DNA of 64,000 nt from a bacterium SCSIO 12696 (GTDB lineage: Bacteria > Pseudomonadota > Gammaproteobacteria > Pseudomonadales > Porticoccaceae), in NCBI GenBank assembly GCA_024397955.1, contig CP073744.1:620001-684000 (forward strand), written 5' to 3'. The notes beneath the pieces are model-generated. The model had not been told where the DNA came from, made no database searches, and saw only the letters and a list, made by a program, of their open reading frames with translations. Below are positions 18,129 through 28,317 of the stretch, piece after piece. The position numbers were made by a program, and so were the translations under genes. How positions within the stretch are numbered: the stretch's first letter is position 1; each line of letters opens with the position of its first letter.

Positions 18129-19958
18129 TTACTCGTTGTGCAGGGCACTGTAAATAGTTTCTGCCAGTTTTCGACTAATAGTTGGCACTCTGGCCAAATC
18201 ACTGACCCCGGCTTGCTGCACTTGCTGCAAACCACCAAAGAATTTCAGCAATTCACGGCGTCGTTTGGGGCCAACACCGGGTATGCCTTCAAGGGGCGAG
18301 GTGCGGCGCTTTTTGTCTCTTCGCTGCTTGTGGCCGGTAATAGCAAAGCGGTGCGCCTCATCCCGAACCTGCTGAATCAAATGCAATACGGACTGCTCTG
18401 CGGTGAGTTCACGATCGCCCTGTTCCGTGGCCAGGTAAAGGGTTTCCAGGCCCGGCTTTCGAGTAACCCCTTTGGCAATTCCCACCAGAGCAACACCCAC
18501 CACACCCAGCTCAGCAAGAATCTCTGCCGCTTTGTGCATCTGGCCCTTACCGCCATCAATCAGTAAGACATCCGGCAATTTACCTTCCCCCTTTTGCAGC
18601 CGGGTATAACGCCGCTTCAGAGCCTGGGCCATGGCCGCATAGTCGTCGCCGGGGGTGATGCCATCGATATTGAAGCGGCGATAGTCCGACTTTGCCGGGC
18701 CACTATGGTCGAACACCACGCAGGAGGCCACCGTTGCTTCACCACTGCTGTGGCTGATATCAAAACACTCGAGTCGCTGAGGCACGTCATCAAGCTCCAG
18801 CAACTGCCCCAAAGATTCGAAGCGGCTGTTTAATGATGCCAGTGCAGCCACTCGGCCAGACAGGTTTTCGCTGGCGGTTCGGCTGGCCAGTTCAAGCCAG
18901 CGAGTACGAGTGCCACGCACCTGGTGCTTGAGTTGCATACGACGGCCAGTCTGCTCACTGAGTACCTGCTCGATCAGCTTGTAGTCAGGCAACTCAGCAT
19001 TGACCACAATCTCATCCGGCGGATCCGCCGCACCCCTGCCCCGCAAATAGAGTTGCGGCACAAAGTCCGCCAACAATTCAGTCACACTGGTGGCCAATGG
19101 CACCTTTGGGTGATAACTGCGGCTGCCCAATATGCGGCCACGGCGAATGTAGAGCACATGCACACAGCTGTGATCCCCTTCCATGGCCGCAGCTACTACG
19201 TCGCAGTTGCCACTGCCTGATTCAATCACCTGCTGAGCCTGAACCTTGCGCAACGAAGCTATCTGGTCACGCAGTTCCGCCGCTCGCTCAAACGCGAGTT
19301 GCTCAGCCGCCTGTTCCATTTGCTGTTCCAGCTCTTTCATCAGGGAGCCGGTCGTACCCTCTAAAAACAGGCGGCTGTGTTTTACGTCTCTTTTGTAGTC
19401 TTCTTCGTTCACCAAGCCCACACAGGGAGCGGTACAGCGCTTGATCTGGTATTGCAGGCAGGGCCTGGAGCGGTTGCGAAAAAAACTGTCCTGGCATTGG
19501 CGTACGCGAAAGGTCTTTTGCAAAAAACTCAGGGTTTCCCGTACCGCCTGAACGCTGGGAAATGGCCCAAAATAGCTGCCTTTGCGCTGCTTCATACCCC
19601 GATAAAATCCCAAACGGGGGAACTTGTCCCGGTCAGACAGAAAAATATACGGGTAGGATTTATCGTCGCGCAGCAGGATATTGTACGGTGGGCGATACTG
19701 CTTAATCAGGTTCTGCTCAAGAATCAACGCTTCGGATTCGGTTTCGGTAACCGTCACCTCTACCCCGGCAATCCGGCTAACCAATGCTCGGGTTTTTGGT
19801 GCCAGGCCAGTGTTGCGGAAATAACTGCTCACCCGCTTGCGCAAGTTCTTGGCCTTACCCACATAAAGCACTTTATCGCTAGCATCGAGCATTTGATAAA
19901 TGCCCGGCCGCTGAGTCAGCTGTTTGAGAAAGGCGGCACTGTCAAAGCCCTGTGTCAT
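18129..19958 (-). CDS. uvrC: UvrABC excinuclease subunit C
   Basis: UvrC makes both incisions in nucleotide excision repair. The 609-residue protein has an N-terminal GIY-YIG nuclease domain ([24 protein letters not shown], about 19-42). A Cys-containing region ([15 protein letters not shown]), a UVR helix pair (about 200-240), an RNase H-like C-terminal nuclease domain ([18 protein letters not shown]) and a tandem helix-hairpin-helix ([18 protein letters not shown]) follow. The ATG overlaps the gacA stop codon by four bases, an arrangement conserved in gammaproteobacteria. Confidence 0.97.
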   Translation of the reverse strand: MTQGFDSAAFLKQLTQRPGIYQMLDASDKVLYVGKAKNLRKRVSSYFRNTGLAPKTRALVSRIAGVEVTVTETESEALILEQNLIKQYRPPYNILLRDDKSYPYIFLSDRDKFPRLGFYRGMKQRKGSYFGPFPSVQAVRETLSFLQKTFRVRQCQDSFFRNRSRPCLQYQIKRCTAPCVGLVNEEDYKRDVKHSRLFLEGTTGSLMKELEQQMEQAAEQLAFERAAELRDQIASLRKVQAQQVIESGSGNCDVVAAAMEGDHSCVHVLYIRRGRILGSRSYHPKVPLATSVTELLADFVPQLYLRGRGAADPPDEIVVNAELPDYKLIEQVLSEQTGRRMQLKHQVRGTRTRWLELASRTASENLSGRVAALASLNSRFESLGQLLELDDVPQRLECFDISHSSGEATVASCVVFDHSGPAKSDYRRFNIDGITPGDDYAAMAQALKRRYTRLQKGEGKLPDVLLIDGGKGQMHKAAEILAELGVVGVALVGIAKGVTRKPGLETLYLATEQGDRELTAEQSVLHLIQQVRDEAHRFAITGHKQRRDKKRRTSPLEGIPGVGPKRRRELLKFFGGLQQVQQAGVSDLARVPTISRKLAETIYSALHNE

Positions 19959-20608
19959 AGGCTTTCAGCGGGATCTACCAAACCGTGGCGCACAGCGGCC
20001 AGGGTCAGTTCAACGTCATTGCTCACACCAATCTTGTCGTAGATGCGGTATTTGTGGGTATTGATGGTTTTAGGGCTGATGCGCAGTACCGCAGCCACTT
20101 CGTTGGCCCTGTGGCCACTGGTAATCATTTGGGCAATTTGCAGCTCTCGCTCAGTCAGCTGGGAAAACGGGGATTCACCCGCCACCCCTGACAAACTGCC
20201 CATGGCCATTTGCTGGGCAATTTGCGGGCTGATATAAGGCTTGCCATTGAGGATGGTTTCCAAGGCTATTTTGATCTCTGCAGATTCTGCGTTTTTGGTG
20301 ATGTAGCCCTTGGCACCAGCGCGCAGCAATTTAGCCGGGTACAATTCGTCGCTGGCGGCACTGAGCCCAATAACCGTTACCTTTGGATGTAAAGAGGTAA
20401 TCCGTGAAGTGGCTTCAACGCCCCCCATGCCGGGCATACGAATGTCCATAAACACAACATCCGGCTGGTGGTCTCGCACCAGATTGATGGCTTCTTCGCC
20501 ACAGGTGCCCTCTGCAATAACTTCAATTTCAGGCACTTCTGATAAAAGGCGGCGAATACCCAAACGCACCAGGTCGTGATCATCTACCAGTACTACGCGT
20601 ATCATCAA
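19955..20608 (-). CDS. gacA: Response regulator GacA/UvrY
   Basis: A 217-residue NarL/FixJ-type regulator, partner of the GacS/BarA sensor kinase, which drives the small RNAs that titrate CsrA/RsmA. The receiver domain has the acidic pair VLVDDHD and phospho-acceptor VFMDIRMPG (Asp 54). The C-terminal LuxR-type helix-turn-helix has [12 protein letters not shown] and [21 protein letters not shown]. Identification rests on this sequence plus the gacA-uvrC-pgsA context. A near-consensus GacA-binding palindrome lies about 40 bp upstream. Confidence 0.94.
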   Translation of the reverse strand: MMIRVVLVDDHDLVRLGIRRLLSEVPEIEVIAEGTCGEEAINLVRDHQPDVVFMDIRMPGMGGVEATSRITSLHPKVTVIGLSAASDELYPAKLLRAGAKGYITKNAESAEIKIALETILNGKPYISPQIAQQMAMGSLSGVAGESPFSQLTERELQIAQMITSGHRANEVAAVLRISPKTINTHKYRIYDKIGVSNDVELTLAAVRHGLVDPAESL

Positions 20609-20645
20609 ATTCCCCCCAGAATTGGCGTTTATAGACTAGCACCCT

Positions 20646-20663
20646 TGTAAGATATTTCCTACA
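20646..20663. promoter_or_regulatory. Candidate GacA-type upstream activating sequence
   Basis: TGTAAG-N6-CCTACA differs at one position from the TGTAAG-N6-CTTACA motif known upstream of GacA-controlled small RNA genes. It ends 38 bp before the gacA start and begins about 80 bp before the divergent S41 protease gene. It is palindromic and could act on either. Confidence 0.45.
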
Positions 20664-20743
20664 CGATTGGCGCTTAAACAGTTGCTTTTGGCTAGGCTCA
20701 CTTTATTATCATTTCATCAAAGGCATTAAACGGATGTGAACCT

Positions 20744-22357
20744 GTGAATAGGTCACCACTCAAATATCCAGTCGCCCTGTTTGCTTGTTTAATATTAGCT
20801 GCTTGCGGTGGCGGTGGTGGCAATAGCAACGGTAACACGGGCTCCGGGCAAACAGGCTCTGGTCCAACCAGCGCCGCTCCAACCTTTCAACAAGGGGTAT
20901 TTGAGCCGGCAAGTAACTTTGCTGCCCGCTGCCAAACACCGCGAACAGGCATCAATCCAGCAACCGGTGGGGCTTATCCGGACCGAGCAGGATCAACGCT
21001 TTTGGAAAACTACTGGCTGCGCTCCTGGAGCAATGATCTTTACTTGTGGTATCGGGAAATCGTCGACCAGAATCCGGCGAGCTTCACCAGCACTGCCAGC
21101 TACTTTGACGTTCTGAAAACCGACCAGTTAACCAGTAGTGGCAACCCCAGGGATCGGTTTCATTTTACCTTTGATACCGAAGAGTATCGGCAGCTATCCC
21201 AATCCGGTGTTGCTGCGGGTTACGGTGCGAGCTTTGCCACATTGGCGACAACCCCACCGAGAAGAATTGTGGTGGCGTACGTGGAGCCCGGCTCAGCCGC
21301 AGACAATGCGGGCATCAGGCGCGGCGACGAAGTGTTAAATGTGGACGGTATTGATGCTGTAAACGATGGCACCCAGGCCCAGGTAAACACCCTCAATGCA
21401 GGCTTGTTTCCGTCGTCGGCTAACGAGAGCCACCAGTTTACCTTGAGATCCCAGGCTACCAATACGAACTTTGATGTCACATTGCAATCGGCCAATGTCA
21501 CCTCTACACCAGTACTCATCAGCAATGTAATCCCCACCGCCAGTGGCAACGTGGGCTACATCTTGTTTAATGACCACATCGCTACTGCTGAACAACAGCT
21601 GCTGGATGCGGTAACACAACTGGACAACGCCAATGTCTCTGACCTGATACTGGATTTGCGTTACAACGGCGGCGGCTTTTTAACCATTGCCAGCCAGTTG
21701 GCGTACATGATCGCAGGGCCTGCAACAACCAATGGGCGCACCTTCGAGCGCCTGGTTTTTAACGACAAACACCAAACCACCAACCCGGTTACCGGCGAGT
21801 CCTTGCAACCCACACCATTTCGCACAACCACAGCGGGGTTTTCCGCCACCGCTGGCCAAGCACTGCCCAGCCTTAACCTGTCGCGGGTATTTGTGCTCAC
21901 CAGCAGCAATACCTGCTCTGCCAGTGAATCTATTATGAATAGCCTAAATGGCATTAATGTGGATGTGATTCAAATTGGCTCTACAACTTGCGGCAAACCC
22001 TATGGCTTTTACCCGCAGGACAACTGCGGCACCACTTATTTTACGATTCAGTTTGCCGGTGAAAACGACATCGGTTTTAGCGATTACAGCGATGGTTTTT
22101 CGCCCCAGAACGCCACCACCAACATTGGTGAGATCCTTGAAGGCTGTGCCGTAGCAGACGATTTTTCCAAACCGCTGGGAGACACCAGCGAAGCCCTGTT
22201 ATCGACAGCGCTAACCTATCGCACCAGCCGCACATGCCCCACCCCAACCGCTGTGATCGCCCGCCAGCGAATCGGAAACAGTAGTACGGCACTGGAAACA
22301 CCCGGTGAAGGCGTCGTTGCCAAGCCACTGTGGCTGCAAAACCGTATCTTGCAATGA
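20744..22357 (+). CDS. S41-family peptidase, lipoprotein
   Basis: A 537-residue secreted protease with a GTG start. The signal peptide ends in the lipobox LAAC (Cys 21), followed by a Gly/Asn/Ser-rich linker. A PDZ-like domain (about 165-250) contains AYVEPGSAADNAGIRRGDEVL. The tail-specific protease core has YNGGG (about 308-312) and the catalytic-serine segment CSASES (about 391-396). Members of this family cleave envelope proteins from their C-termini. The next lipoprotein gene overlaps its stop codon (ATGA). Confidence 0.88.
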   Translation: MNRSPLKYPVALFACLILAACGGGGGNSNGNTGSGQTGSGPTSAAPTFQQGVFEPASNFAARCQTPRTGINPATGGAYPDRAGSTLLENYWLRSWSNDLYLWYREIVDQNPASFTSTASYFDVLKTDQLTSSGNPRDRFHFTFDTEEYRQLSQSGVAAGYGASFATLATTPPRRIVVAYVEPGSAADNAGIRRGDEVLNVDGIDAVNDGTQAQVNTLNAGLFPSSANESHQFTLRSQATNTNFDVTLQSANVTSTPVLISNVIPTASGNVGYILFNDHIATAEQQLLDAVTQLDNANVSDLILDLRYNGGGFLTIASQLAYMIAGPATTNGRTFERLVFNDKHQTTNPVTGESLQPTPFRTTTAGFSATAGQALPSLNLSRVFVLTSSNTCSASESIMNSLNGINVDVIQIGSTTCGKPYGFYPQDNCGTTYFTIQFAGENDIGFSDYSDGFSPQNATTNIGEILEGCAVADDFSKPLGDTSEALLSTALTYRTSRTCPTPTAVIARQRIGNSSTALETPGEGVVAKPLWLQNRILQ

Positions 22358-22746
22358 CTAGCCTGCTGCAAAAATGCGCTATCGGTAAGCGGCCAATAAA
22401 ACCGCTTCGATTGCTCATTATCTGCGGGCTGTTAGGAGGTTGCCAACACCCTTCCGCACCGACCGGCGTACCAGCGATACTGGCACCCGCCGAAGACAAT
22501 GAAACGACTCACCCGTTTAGCGACATTATTTCTTTTATGCTAAATGGTGCCTCAGTCACTCTGGCAGCAGACGCTTTTTACAACAACCACGAAGTGATTA
22601 TCGAGCCACCAAAACTGGGGCGCAGCTTTGAGCGCCCCGACCACTTTCGCCTGTGGTTGGTCGATGGGCATTGCCAGCTGGAGCACGTCGAAAGCAAACG
22701 CCAGCTGGTTATTGCCGGGGCCAGTTGCCTACCGGCTACACCGTAA
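22354..22746 (+). CDS. Small hypothetical lipoprotein
   Basis: About 130 residues starting at an ATG that overlaps the TGA of the S41 peptidase gene. The N-terminus is basic, then hydrophobic (PLRLLIICGLLGGC), ending in a lipobox Cys. The rest is a small periplasmic domain without recognised family. The coupling to the protease gene suggests a partner or inhibitor, which is inference. Its 3' end overlaps the convergent rapA gene by 11 bp. Confidence 0.65.
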   Translation: MTSLLQKCAIGKRPIKPLRLLIICGLLGGCQHPSAPTGVPAILAPAEDNETTHPFSDIISFMLNGASVTLAADAFYNNHEVIIEPPKLGRSFERPDHFRLWLVDGHCQLEHVESKRQLVIAGASCLPATP

Positions 22747-25600
22747 TCGCGACCCGCAGAGAATCCAGTCGCAACTCAGCCCCAGACAAATAGCTTTGTA
22801 ATTGTTCGATTATCTCTTGCAGGTGAGCCACCTCTTCACTGCGGATATTGGGATTCACCGCCGCCAATGCCTGTAAACGCTGCAGTTCCAGCTGCTGCTG
22901 TTGCTGCATTTTCTCCACGGCCTGATCAACAAGATCCGCTTGTTGGCCACCGGCAATCACCTCCGCCTTTTCGACCAACTCACTGATTTGCCCGCGCGCA
23001 TGGCGTACCAGTTCTTGGGCGGTAGCCATAGCCACCTTCTTGCCCAGACGCTGTAAGTGATCTTTTGTAATAACCGCGCTCAAATCACGACCACTGGATT
23101 CCACCACCACTCGCACACTGCTGGCAGGCAAATAGCGTTGTACTTGCAATGCACGTGGTGCGGAGCACTGTAAGGTAAACACAGTTTCCAGTAACAAGGT
23201 GCCCGGCTTTAAAGGCGGCAATTTGATCGTACAGAGCGCGGTATTGCCAAAATCGCTACCGGCAATCATTTCCATAGCACCGGTAACCATAGGGTGTTCC
23301 CAGCTAAGGAAGTGCATCTCCTCCCGGCTCAAAGCTTTATGGCGGCTGAAAGTCACGGTCATGCCATCTTCTAACAAGCCAGGAAACTGTTCACAGTGCA
23401 TATGATCGCTCGGCTCAAGAACCAGGGCATCCAGGCTGTGGTGGTTGTGCTCCACCCCATACTGGTCAAACACCTGCTCCATAAAGCTGTGCAATTTCTG
23501 GGGGCTTTCCGCCTCTGCTACCTGAGCCACCACCTCTTCGGCTTTTTCCGGGTGGCAAGAATTCATTTCCAGCAGGCGATCTCTGCCCTGCTGAAATTGA
23601 TGCAGAGCGGCATCAGTGGCTATCCGGGCATCCGTCACCAACTGTTCTGTTGCTTCACTATCCCCCTGCAACAAACACTGGTGCAACCTTTCTTCAAACT
23701 GACCTTGAATCGCGCTGGCCACCGGACATACCCGTTCAAAGCCATTGAGCCCATCGTGGTACCAACGCAGCAAATTAAACTGGGCACCGGTGTCGTAAAA
23801 CGGCACGTGAATCTGCACATCGTGGCGCTGGCCGATGCGATCCAGGCGGCCAATACGTTGCTCCAATAAATCCGGGTTTAGCGGCAAATCAAACATCACC
23901 AGGTGACGGGCAAACTGGAAATTTCGCCCTTCGCTGCCAATTTCAGAGCACACCAATATCTGTGCACTTTCGTCTTCATCGGCAAAATACGCCGCAGCGC
24001 GATCCCGCTGCACCAAACTCAAACCTTCATGGAATACTGCAGAATGCACCCCGACACGCAGGTTCAGATGTTCTTCCAGTTGTTCTGCGGTGGTGGCAGA
24101 AGCGCAGATAACCAATGCTTTTTGGTCACGATTGTCTGCCAGCCAATCTACCAGCCATTTCACCCGTGGGTCCAAGGCCAGCCAGCCCTCACCCAGTAAT
24201 TGTTCCGGGCGAATCAGGGCATCAAGGGAAGCATTGTCAGTGGCGTTTAAATACTCTTTCGGCGTTGGCAGCTTATAGGGTTTTAAATGGCGTTCGGGAA
24301 AACCCGCTACCGCATCTCGGGTGTTGCGAAACAGCACCCGACCAGTGCCATGGCGATCTAACAGTGACGTAATAATTTCTTGTTTCGCCTGTTCGCTGTT
24401 TTCGCCTTGCAAACCATCAATTAAACGTGGGGCATCGTTTCCCAGATAGTGCTCCAACTGCTCTTGAAACAGGGGTGTTTGGCTTAACTTGTCCGCCATG
24501 TCAGTACTGTTTAACTGCTCCACCAGTTCACTGACACGCTGGTATTCACCCTCTTCATTACAAAATGTTTGCAGATCGTAATAACGGTCAGGATCCAGCA
24601 ATCTCAGGCGGGCAAAGTGGCTTTCAATGCCCAGCTGCTCCGGCGTCGCTGTTAACAACAACAAGCCCTGCACATGCTTGGCCAAACTTTCCACACAGGC
24701 GTATTCCGGGCTTACCTGCTGCTCACTCCACTGCAGGTGATGGGCTTCGTCCACCACCATTAAGTCCCAGTGCGCATCCATTGCCTGCTGCAGACGTTGC
24801 TCGTGGGCCGTAAAGAAGGACAACTGACAAAGCACCAGTTGTGCGCTTTCAAAGGGGTTGAACTCGTTGCCATCTTGCTCTGCCAACGCGTCGCACCGAT
24901 CTTCATCAAGAATGGTGAACATCAAATTAAAGCGACGCAGCATTTCTACCAGCCACTGGTGAATCAGGCTGTCAGGCACCACAATCAGCACTCGATTGGC
25001 ACGGCCAGAAACCAGCTGCTGATGAATAACCAAGCCAGCCTCAATGGTTTTACCCAAGCCCACTTCATCCGCCAGCAATACGCGGGGTGCGTGGCGGGTA
25101 GCTACTTCATGGGCGATATACAACTGGTGGGGCAATAGCTGTACACGTGCACCCAGCAAACCCAGCACGGGGCTGAGCTGATGGTTGTGATGGTGCGTTA
25201 GCGCCTGCTGGCGCAACTCAAAACGGCTGAGTTTGTCTATCTGGCCAGCAAACAAACGATCCTGTGGCTTGCTAAATTGAACAAAGCTGTCCAAGTCCAG
25301 TTCTTCCAACAACTGTTGGCTGCCGCTGGCATCAAGCCCAAGGTAGGAGATATAGCCACCTTCTTCACGCACTTCCAGCACGTTTAGCGTGTCACCATCG
25401 GCGCTGCGAATCTGATCCCCAACGTTGTAGCGCACACGGCTTAAAGGCGCATTGTCTGTGGCATAGGTACGTTGTTCACCAATGGCCGGAAAACTGATGG
25501 TTACCCGGCGGTTGTTGGCTTCCACAACAATCCCTAAGCCCGCTTCAGACTCAGTATTACTGACCCAGCGCTGGCCGGGAATATATAGGGTTATCGACAA
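22736..25600 (-). CDS. rapA: RNA polymerase-associated ATPase RapA
   Basis: RapA is an SWI2/SNF2-family ATPase that rescues stalled or post-termination RNA polymerase. The product shows LLADEVGLGKTIEAG (motif I), VVDEAHHLQW (motif II), LLLTATPEQL (motif III) and EQRIGRLDRIGQRHD (motif VI), with the RapA-specific C-terminus. Family alignment places the beginning at IPGQRWVSNTESE, so I propose the TTG at 25600 (about 954 residues). The frame extends upstream through an ATG at 25642 to 25675, which would add residues absent from relatives and leave little room for a promoter. Confidence 0.92.
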   Translation of the reverse strand: MSITLYIPGQRWVSNTESEAGLGIVVEANNRRVTISFPAIGEQRTYATDNAPLSRVRYNVGDQIRSADGDTLNVLEVREEGGYISYLGLDASGSQQLLEELDLDSFVQFSKPQDRLFAGQIDKLSRFELRQQALTHHHNHQLSPVLGLLGARVQLLPHQLYIAHEVATRHAPRVLLADEVGLGKTIEAGLVIHQQLVSGRANRVLIVVPDSLIHQWLVEMLRRFNLMFTILDEDRCDALAEQDGNEFNPFESAQLVLCQLSFFTAHEQRLQQAMDAHWDLMVVDEAHHLQWSEQQVSPEYACVESLAKHVQGLLLLTATPEQLGIESHFARLRLLDPDRYYDLQTFCNEEGEYQRVSELVEQLNSTDMADKLSQTPLFQEQLEHYLGNDAPRLIDGLQGENSEQAKQEIITSLLDRHGTGRVLFRNTRDAVAGFPERHLKPYKLPTPKEYLNATDNASLDALIRPEQLLGEGWLALDPRVKWLVDWLADNRDQKALVICASATTAEQLEEHLNLRVGVHSAVFHEGLSLVQRDRAAAYFADEDESAQILVCSEIGSEGRNFQFARHLVMFDLPLNPDLLEQRIGRLDRIGQRHDVQIHVPFYDTGAQFNLLRWYHDGLNGFERVCPVASAIQGQFEERLHQCLLQGDSEATEQLVTDARIATDAALHQFQQGRDRLLEMNSCHPEKAEEVVAQVAEAESPQKLHSFMEQVFDQYGVEHNHHSLDALVLEPSDHMHCEQFPGLLEDGMTVTFSRHKALSREEMHFLSWEHPMVTGAMEMIAGSDFGNTALCTIKLPPLKPGTLLLETVFTLQCSAPRALQVQRYLPASSVRVVVESSGRDLSAVITKDHLQRLGKKVAMATAQELVRHARGQISELVEKAEVIAGGQQADLVDQAVEKMQQQQQLELQRLQALAAVNPNIRSEEVAHLQEIIEQLQSYLSGAELRLDSLRVAITV

Positions 25601-25705
25601 AGGAATCTCACTGAATACAACTGCAAATACGTAGCCGCACATTATACCCGTTAGGCTGTGAAAGTTGTGACACAATTGCCGTCTCTGTATGCGGGAATTT
25701 AACTT

Positions 25706-26146
25706 ATGAACTGCCCCTGTGGATCATCACTAACCTATCAAGATTGTTGCCAACCAATTCACCTCGGCACCCCCGCCAGCAGCGCCGAGGCCCTGATGCG
25801 CTCTCGTTACAGCGCCTTCAGCACAGGCTTAATCGACTACCTGATAACCAGCCATCACCCCAGCAGACGCACTCCAAACGAGCACTTGGAACTACAACAA
25901 TCGATGAGCAACACCCGCTGGTTGAACCTGCAAATCATCGCCAGCGAAACCGATAACACGGTGGAGTTTATCGCCACCTATGAAGAGGATGGAGAGCTGG
26001 GCCAACTTCACGAACGTTCCAATTTTGTCTACGAAAACGGTCACTGGTATTACCTGGATGGCCAGCTATTGCCAGCTGCAAAGATCAACCGCAATGACCC
26101 CTGCCCTTGCGGCAGTGGCAAGAAGTTTAAGAAATGTCATGGCTGA
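25706..26146 (+). CDS. ychJ: YchJ-like SEC-C motif protein
   Basis: A 146-residue protein with SEC-C zinc-binding motifs at both ends: [13 protein letters not shown] at the N-terminus and [16 protein letters not shown] at the C-terminus. The central NTF2-like fold contains [18 protein letters not shown]. This matches the UPF0225/YchJ family, whose function is unknown. It starts divergently from rapA and is convergent with the peptidase gene 13 bp downstream. Confidence 0.88.
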   Translation: MNCPCGSSLTYQDCCQPIHLGTPASSAEALMRSRYSAFSTGLIDYLITSHHPSRRTPNEHLELQQSMSNTRWLNLQIIASETDNTVEFIATYEEDGELGQLHERSNFVYENGHWYYLDGQLLPAAKINRNDPCPCGSGKKFKKCHG

Positions 26147-26159
26147 TACACTGCTGGGT

Positions 26160-26984
26160 TTATTGCAACTCCCTCGGATCAATCTTGTAATACCCCTTTA
26201 ACTGCTCAAACAGCTCCGGATGCTGCCGGGCCATCTGTGTGGGCTGTTCGTAAAACGTCTCGGTGACAACGGCAAAAAACTCTGCGGGGTTGGTAGCGCC
26301 GTAATGATCCAACAGTGTGCTGTGACCCCGCGCCATATCTTCTTGCAGGAACTCAAACTCATGGGAAAGTACCTGTGCCCAGCTGCGATAGCTGGAGGCT
26401 TTTTCCATCAATGGCGCACCATTAGCGCTGCCAGATTCCTGATCCAACTGGTGGGCAAACTCATGGAGAATCAAATTGCGTCCGTCGTCAAAATTCCTGA
26501 CACCGTGCAAAGCCTGATCCCAGGCGAGCACAATCTTACCGCTCTGCCAGGACTCCCCTGCCCGCCCCTGCATCTGGTGGCTGACAACGCCACCTTCCTC
26601 CAATTCCTGGTGAGGGGCCATGTAGGGGGACGGGTAAATATAGATGTAACGCAATTTGCCGTATACGCTGGTCACTCGGTTGAGCAGCAACAAGCAAGCC
26701 TCGGCGGCAACGGTTAAACGAATTTCATCGGTAATAATCAGGCCATCACAACCCACAAATTCCTTGTTGTGCAGAAATATTTTGATCAGCTTCTGCAACT
26801 CACGTTGCTGTTCTGCGGTAAGGCGCTGGTAAGCGGTATTGTTGCGGGTCAGTATGGCCTCCCACTCTGTAGCAAACGGCCTGTTCACCGCCTGCTGTAA
26901 GCGCCGCTTGGGCAAAACCCACACCCAAAATACCACCGCTGCCACCACCAACAGCATCACTGCAAAATAGAGCTCTATTGCCAC
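26160..26984 (-). CDS. mtfA: M90-family zinc metallopeptidase (MtfA-like)
   Basis: A 274-residue protein with one N-terminal membrane helix (about 5-25) and a gluzincin motif HEFAH (174-178), followed downstream by a second metal-ligand region. MtfA in Escherichia coli binds the Mlc repressor and so influences glucose PTS expression. Whether Mlc exists here is unknown. The membrane anchor is a difference from soluble E. coli MtfA. Confidence 0.85.
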   Translation of the reverse strand: MAIELYFAVMLLVVAAVVFWVWVLPKRRLQQAVNRPFATEWEAILTRNNTAYQRLTAEQQRELQKLIKIFLHNKEFVGCDGLIITDEIRLTVAAEACLLLLNRVTSVYGKLRYIYIYPSPYMAPHQELEEGGVVSHQMQGRAGESWQSGKIVLAWDQALHGVRNFDDGRNLILHEFAHQLDQESGSANGAPLMEKASSYRSWAQVLSHEFEFLQEDMARGHSTLLDHYGATNPAEFFAVVTETFYEQPTQMARQHPELFEQLKGYYKIDPRELQ

Positions 26985-27033
26985 ATCAAGGATTCCTTTA
27001 TGATGCCTGTCACCATTTATTCAGGCATCCATT

Positions 27034-28314
27034 GTGACAACTATCCTGATTGTTGGCTACGTCTGGCCAGAACCCAACTCTTCCGCCGCTGGTGCCCGGA
27101 TCATGCAGCTTATTGAGTGTTTTCAGGAACAAGGCTGGAACGTACATTTCGCCAGTGCAGCGGCGCCCACTGAGCATATGGTGGACCTCACTGCCTTGGG
27201 GGTAACCACGAAAAGTATTTTGATTAATGACGCCAGCTTTGATGATTACGTTGGCGAGTTACAGCCAGACATTGTGATATTTGACCGCTTTGTCAGTGAA
27301 GAACAGTACGGTTGGCGGGTAGAAAAACAGTGTCCGGATGCCCTGCGAGTGCTGGACAGCGAAGACCTGCATTGCCTGCGGGATGCTCGACATAAAGCCC
27401 ATCGCCAAAACCGGGCCATGGAAGATGCTGATTTAACCAGTGATATGGCGTTGCGAGAAGTGGCCGCCATCTTCCGTAGCGACCTGACTCTGATGATTTC
27501 TGACTACGAAATTCAGCTGCTCAAAGAGCGCTTTTCAGTACCCTCCACTCTGTTGCACCACTGCCCCTTTATGCTTGATATAGAGGGGTTAAATGTAGAG
27601 GGGCTGGATAGCAGTGGCCTGCCCACTTTCGAACAGCGCCAGCACTTTATATCCATCGGCAATTTTCGCCACGCCCCCAACTGGGACGCGGTGTTGTATT
27701 TAAAACAAACCATATGGCCGCTGATACGAAAAGAGTTAGCACGCAAACAACTGCCTGAAGCTGAACTGCATATCTACGGTGCCTACCCATCTCCCAAAGC
27801 AACGGCTCTACACAACAAAAAAGAAGGCTTTTTGATCAAGGGCTGGGCAGAAGATGCGTTTGAAGTGATGAAAAGCGCCCGCGTCAACTTGGCACCTCTG
27901 CGTTTTGGTGCGGGCATAAAGGGCAAGCTGGCAGATGGCATGCTCTGTGGCACACCATCCGTAACCACCGATATTGGCGCAGAAGCCATGACTGCGGGTT
28001 TACCCTGGGGTGGCGGGGTGTGTAATAACCCAGAGCAATTTGCCGAAGCCGCTGTAAAACTTTACACAAACCGGAGCACTTGGCTCAGCGCGCAGCAAAA
28101 CGGCTTTGCTATTGCCCACAAGTTGTTCGACAGACAACGGCAGTTCCCGGAACTGATTACCAAGCTTGAACAGGCAATGGCAGAGCAGCAACAACGGCGG
28201 CAAAACAATTTTATCGGTGCCATGCTGCGCCACCATCACCACCGCAGCACCCAGTTTATGGGGCAATGGATCGAGGCCAAAAATCGGTTAGCGGAAGTGA
28301 GCAAACCGGCATAG
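27034..28314 (+). CDS. GT4-family glycosyltransferase
   Basis: A 426-residue protein starting at GTG with a Rossmann strand TTILIVGYVWPEPNSSAAGARIMQ. The C-terminal donor domain contains SIGNFRHAPNWDAV, LAPLRFGAGIKGKLADG and GTPSVTTDIGAEAM, the usual GT4 sugar-nucleotide site with its acidic/Gly-rich loop. Acceptor and sugar are unknown. It stands alone between a divergent peptidase and a convergent rdgC (3 bp gap), not in a polysaccharide cluster. The C-terminal tail is His-rich (HHHH near residue 400). Confidence 0.82.
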   Translation: MTTILIVGYVWPEPNSSAAGARIMQLIECFQEQGWNVHFASAAAPTEHMVDLTALGVTTKSILINDASFDDYVGELQPDIVIFDRFVSEEQYGWRVEKQCPDALRVLDSEDLHCLRDARHKAHRQNRAMEDADLTSDMALREVAAIFRSDLTLMISDYEIQLLKERFSVPSTLLHHCPFMLDIEGLNVEGLDSSGLPTFEQRQHFISIGNFRHAPNWDAVLYLKQTIWPLIRKELARKQLPEAELHIYGAYPSPKATALHNKKEGFLIKGWAEDAFEVMKSARVNLAPLRFGAGIKGKLADGMLCGTPSVTTDIGAEAMTAGLPWGGGVCNNPEQFAEAAVKLYTNRSTWLSAQQNGFAIAHKLFDRQRQFPELITKLEQAMAEQQQRRQNNFIGAMLRHHHHRSTQFMGQWIEAKNRLAEVSKPA

Positions 28315-28317
28315 CGA

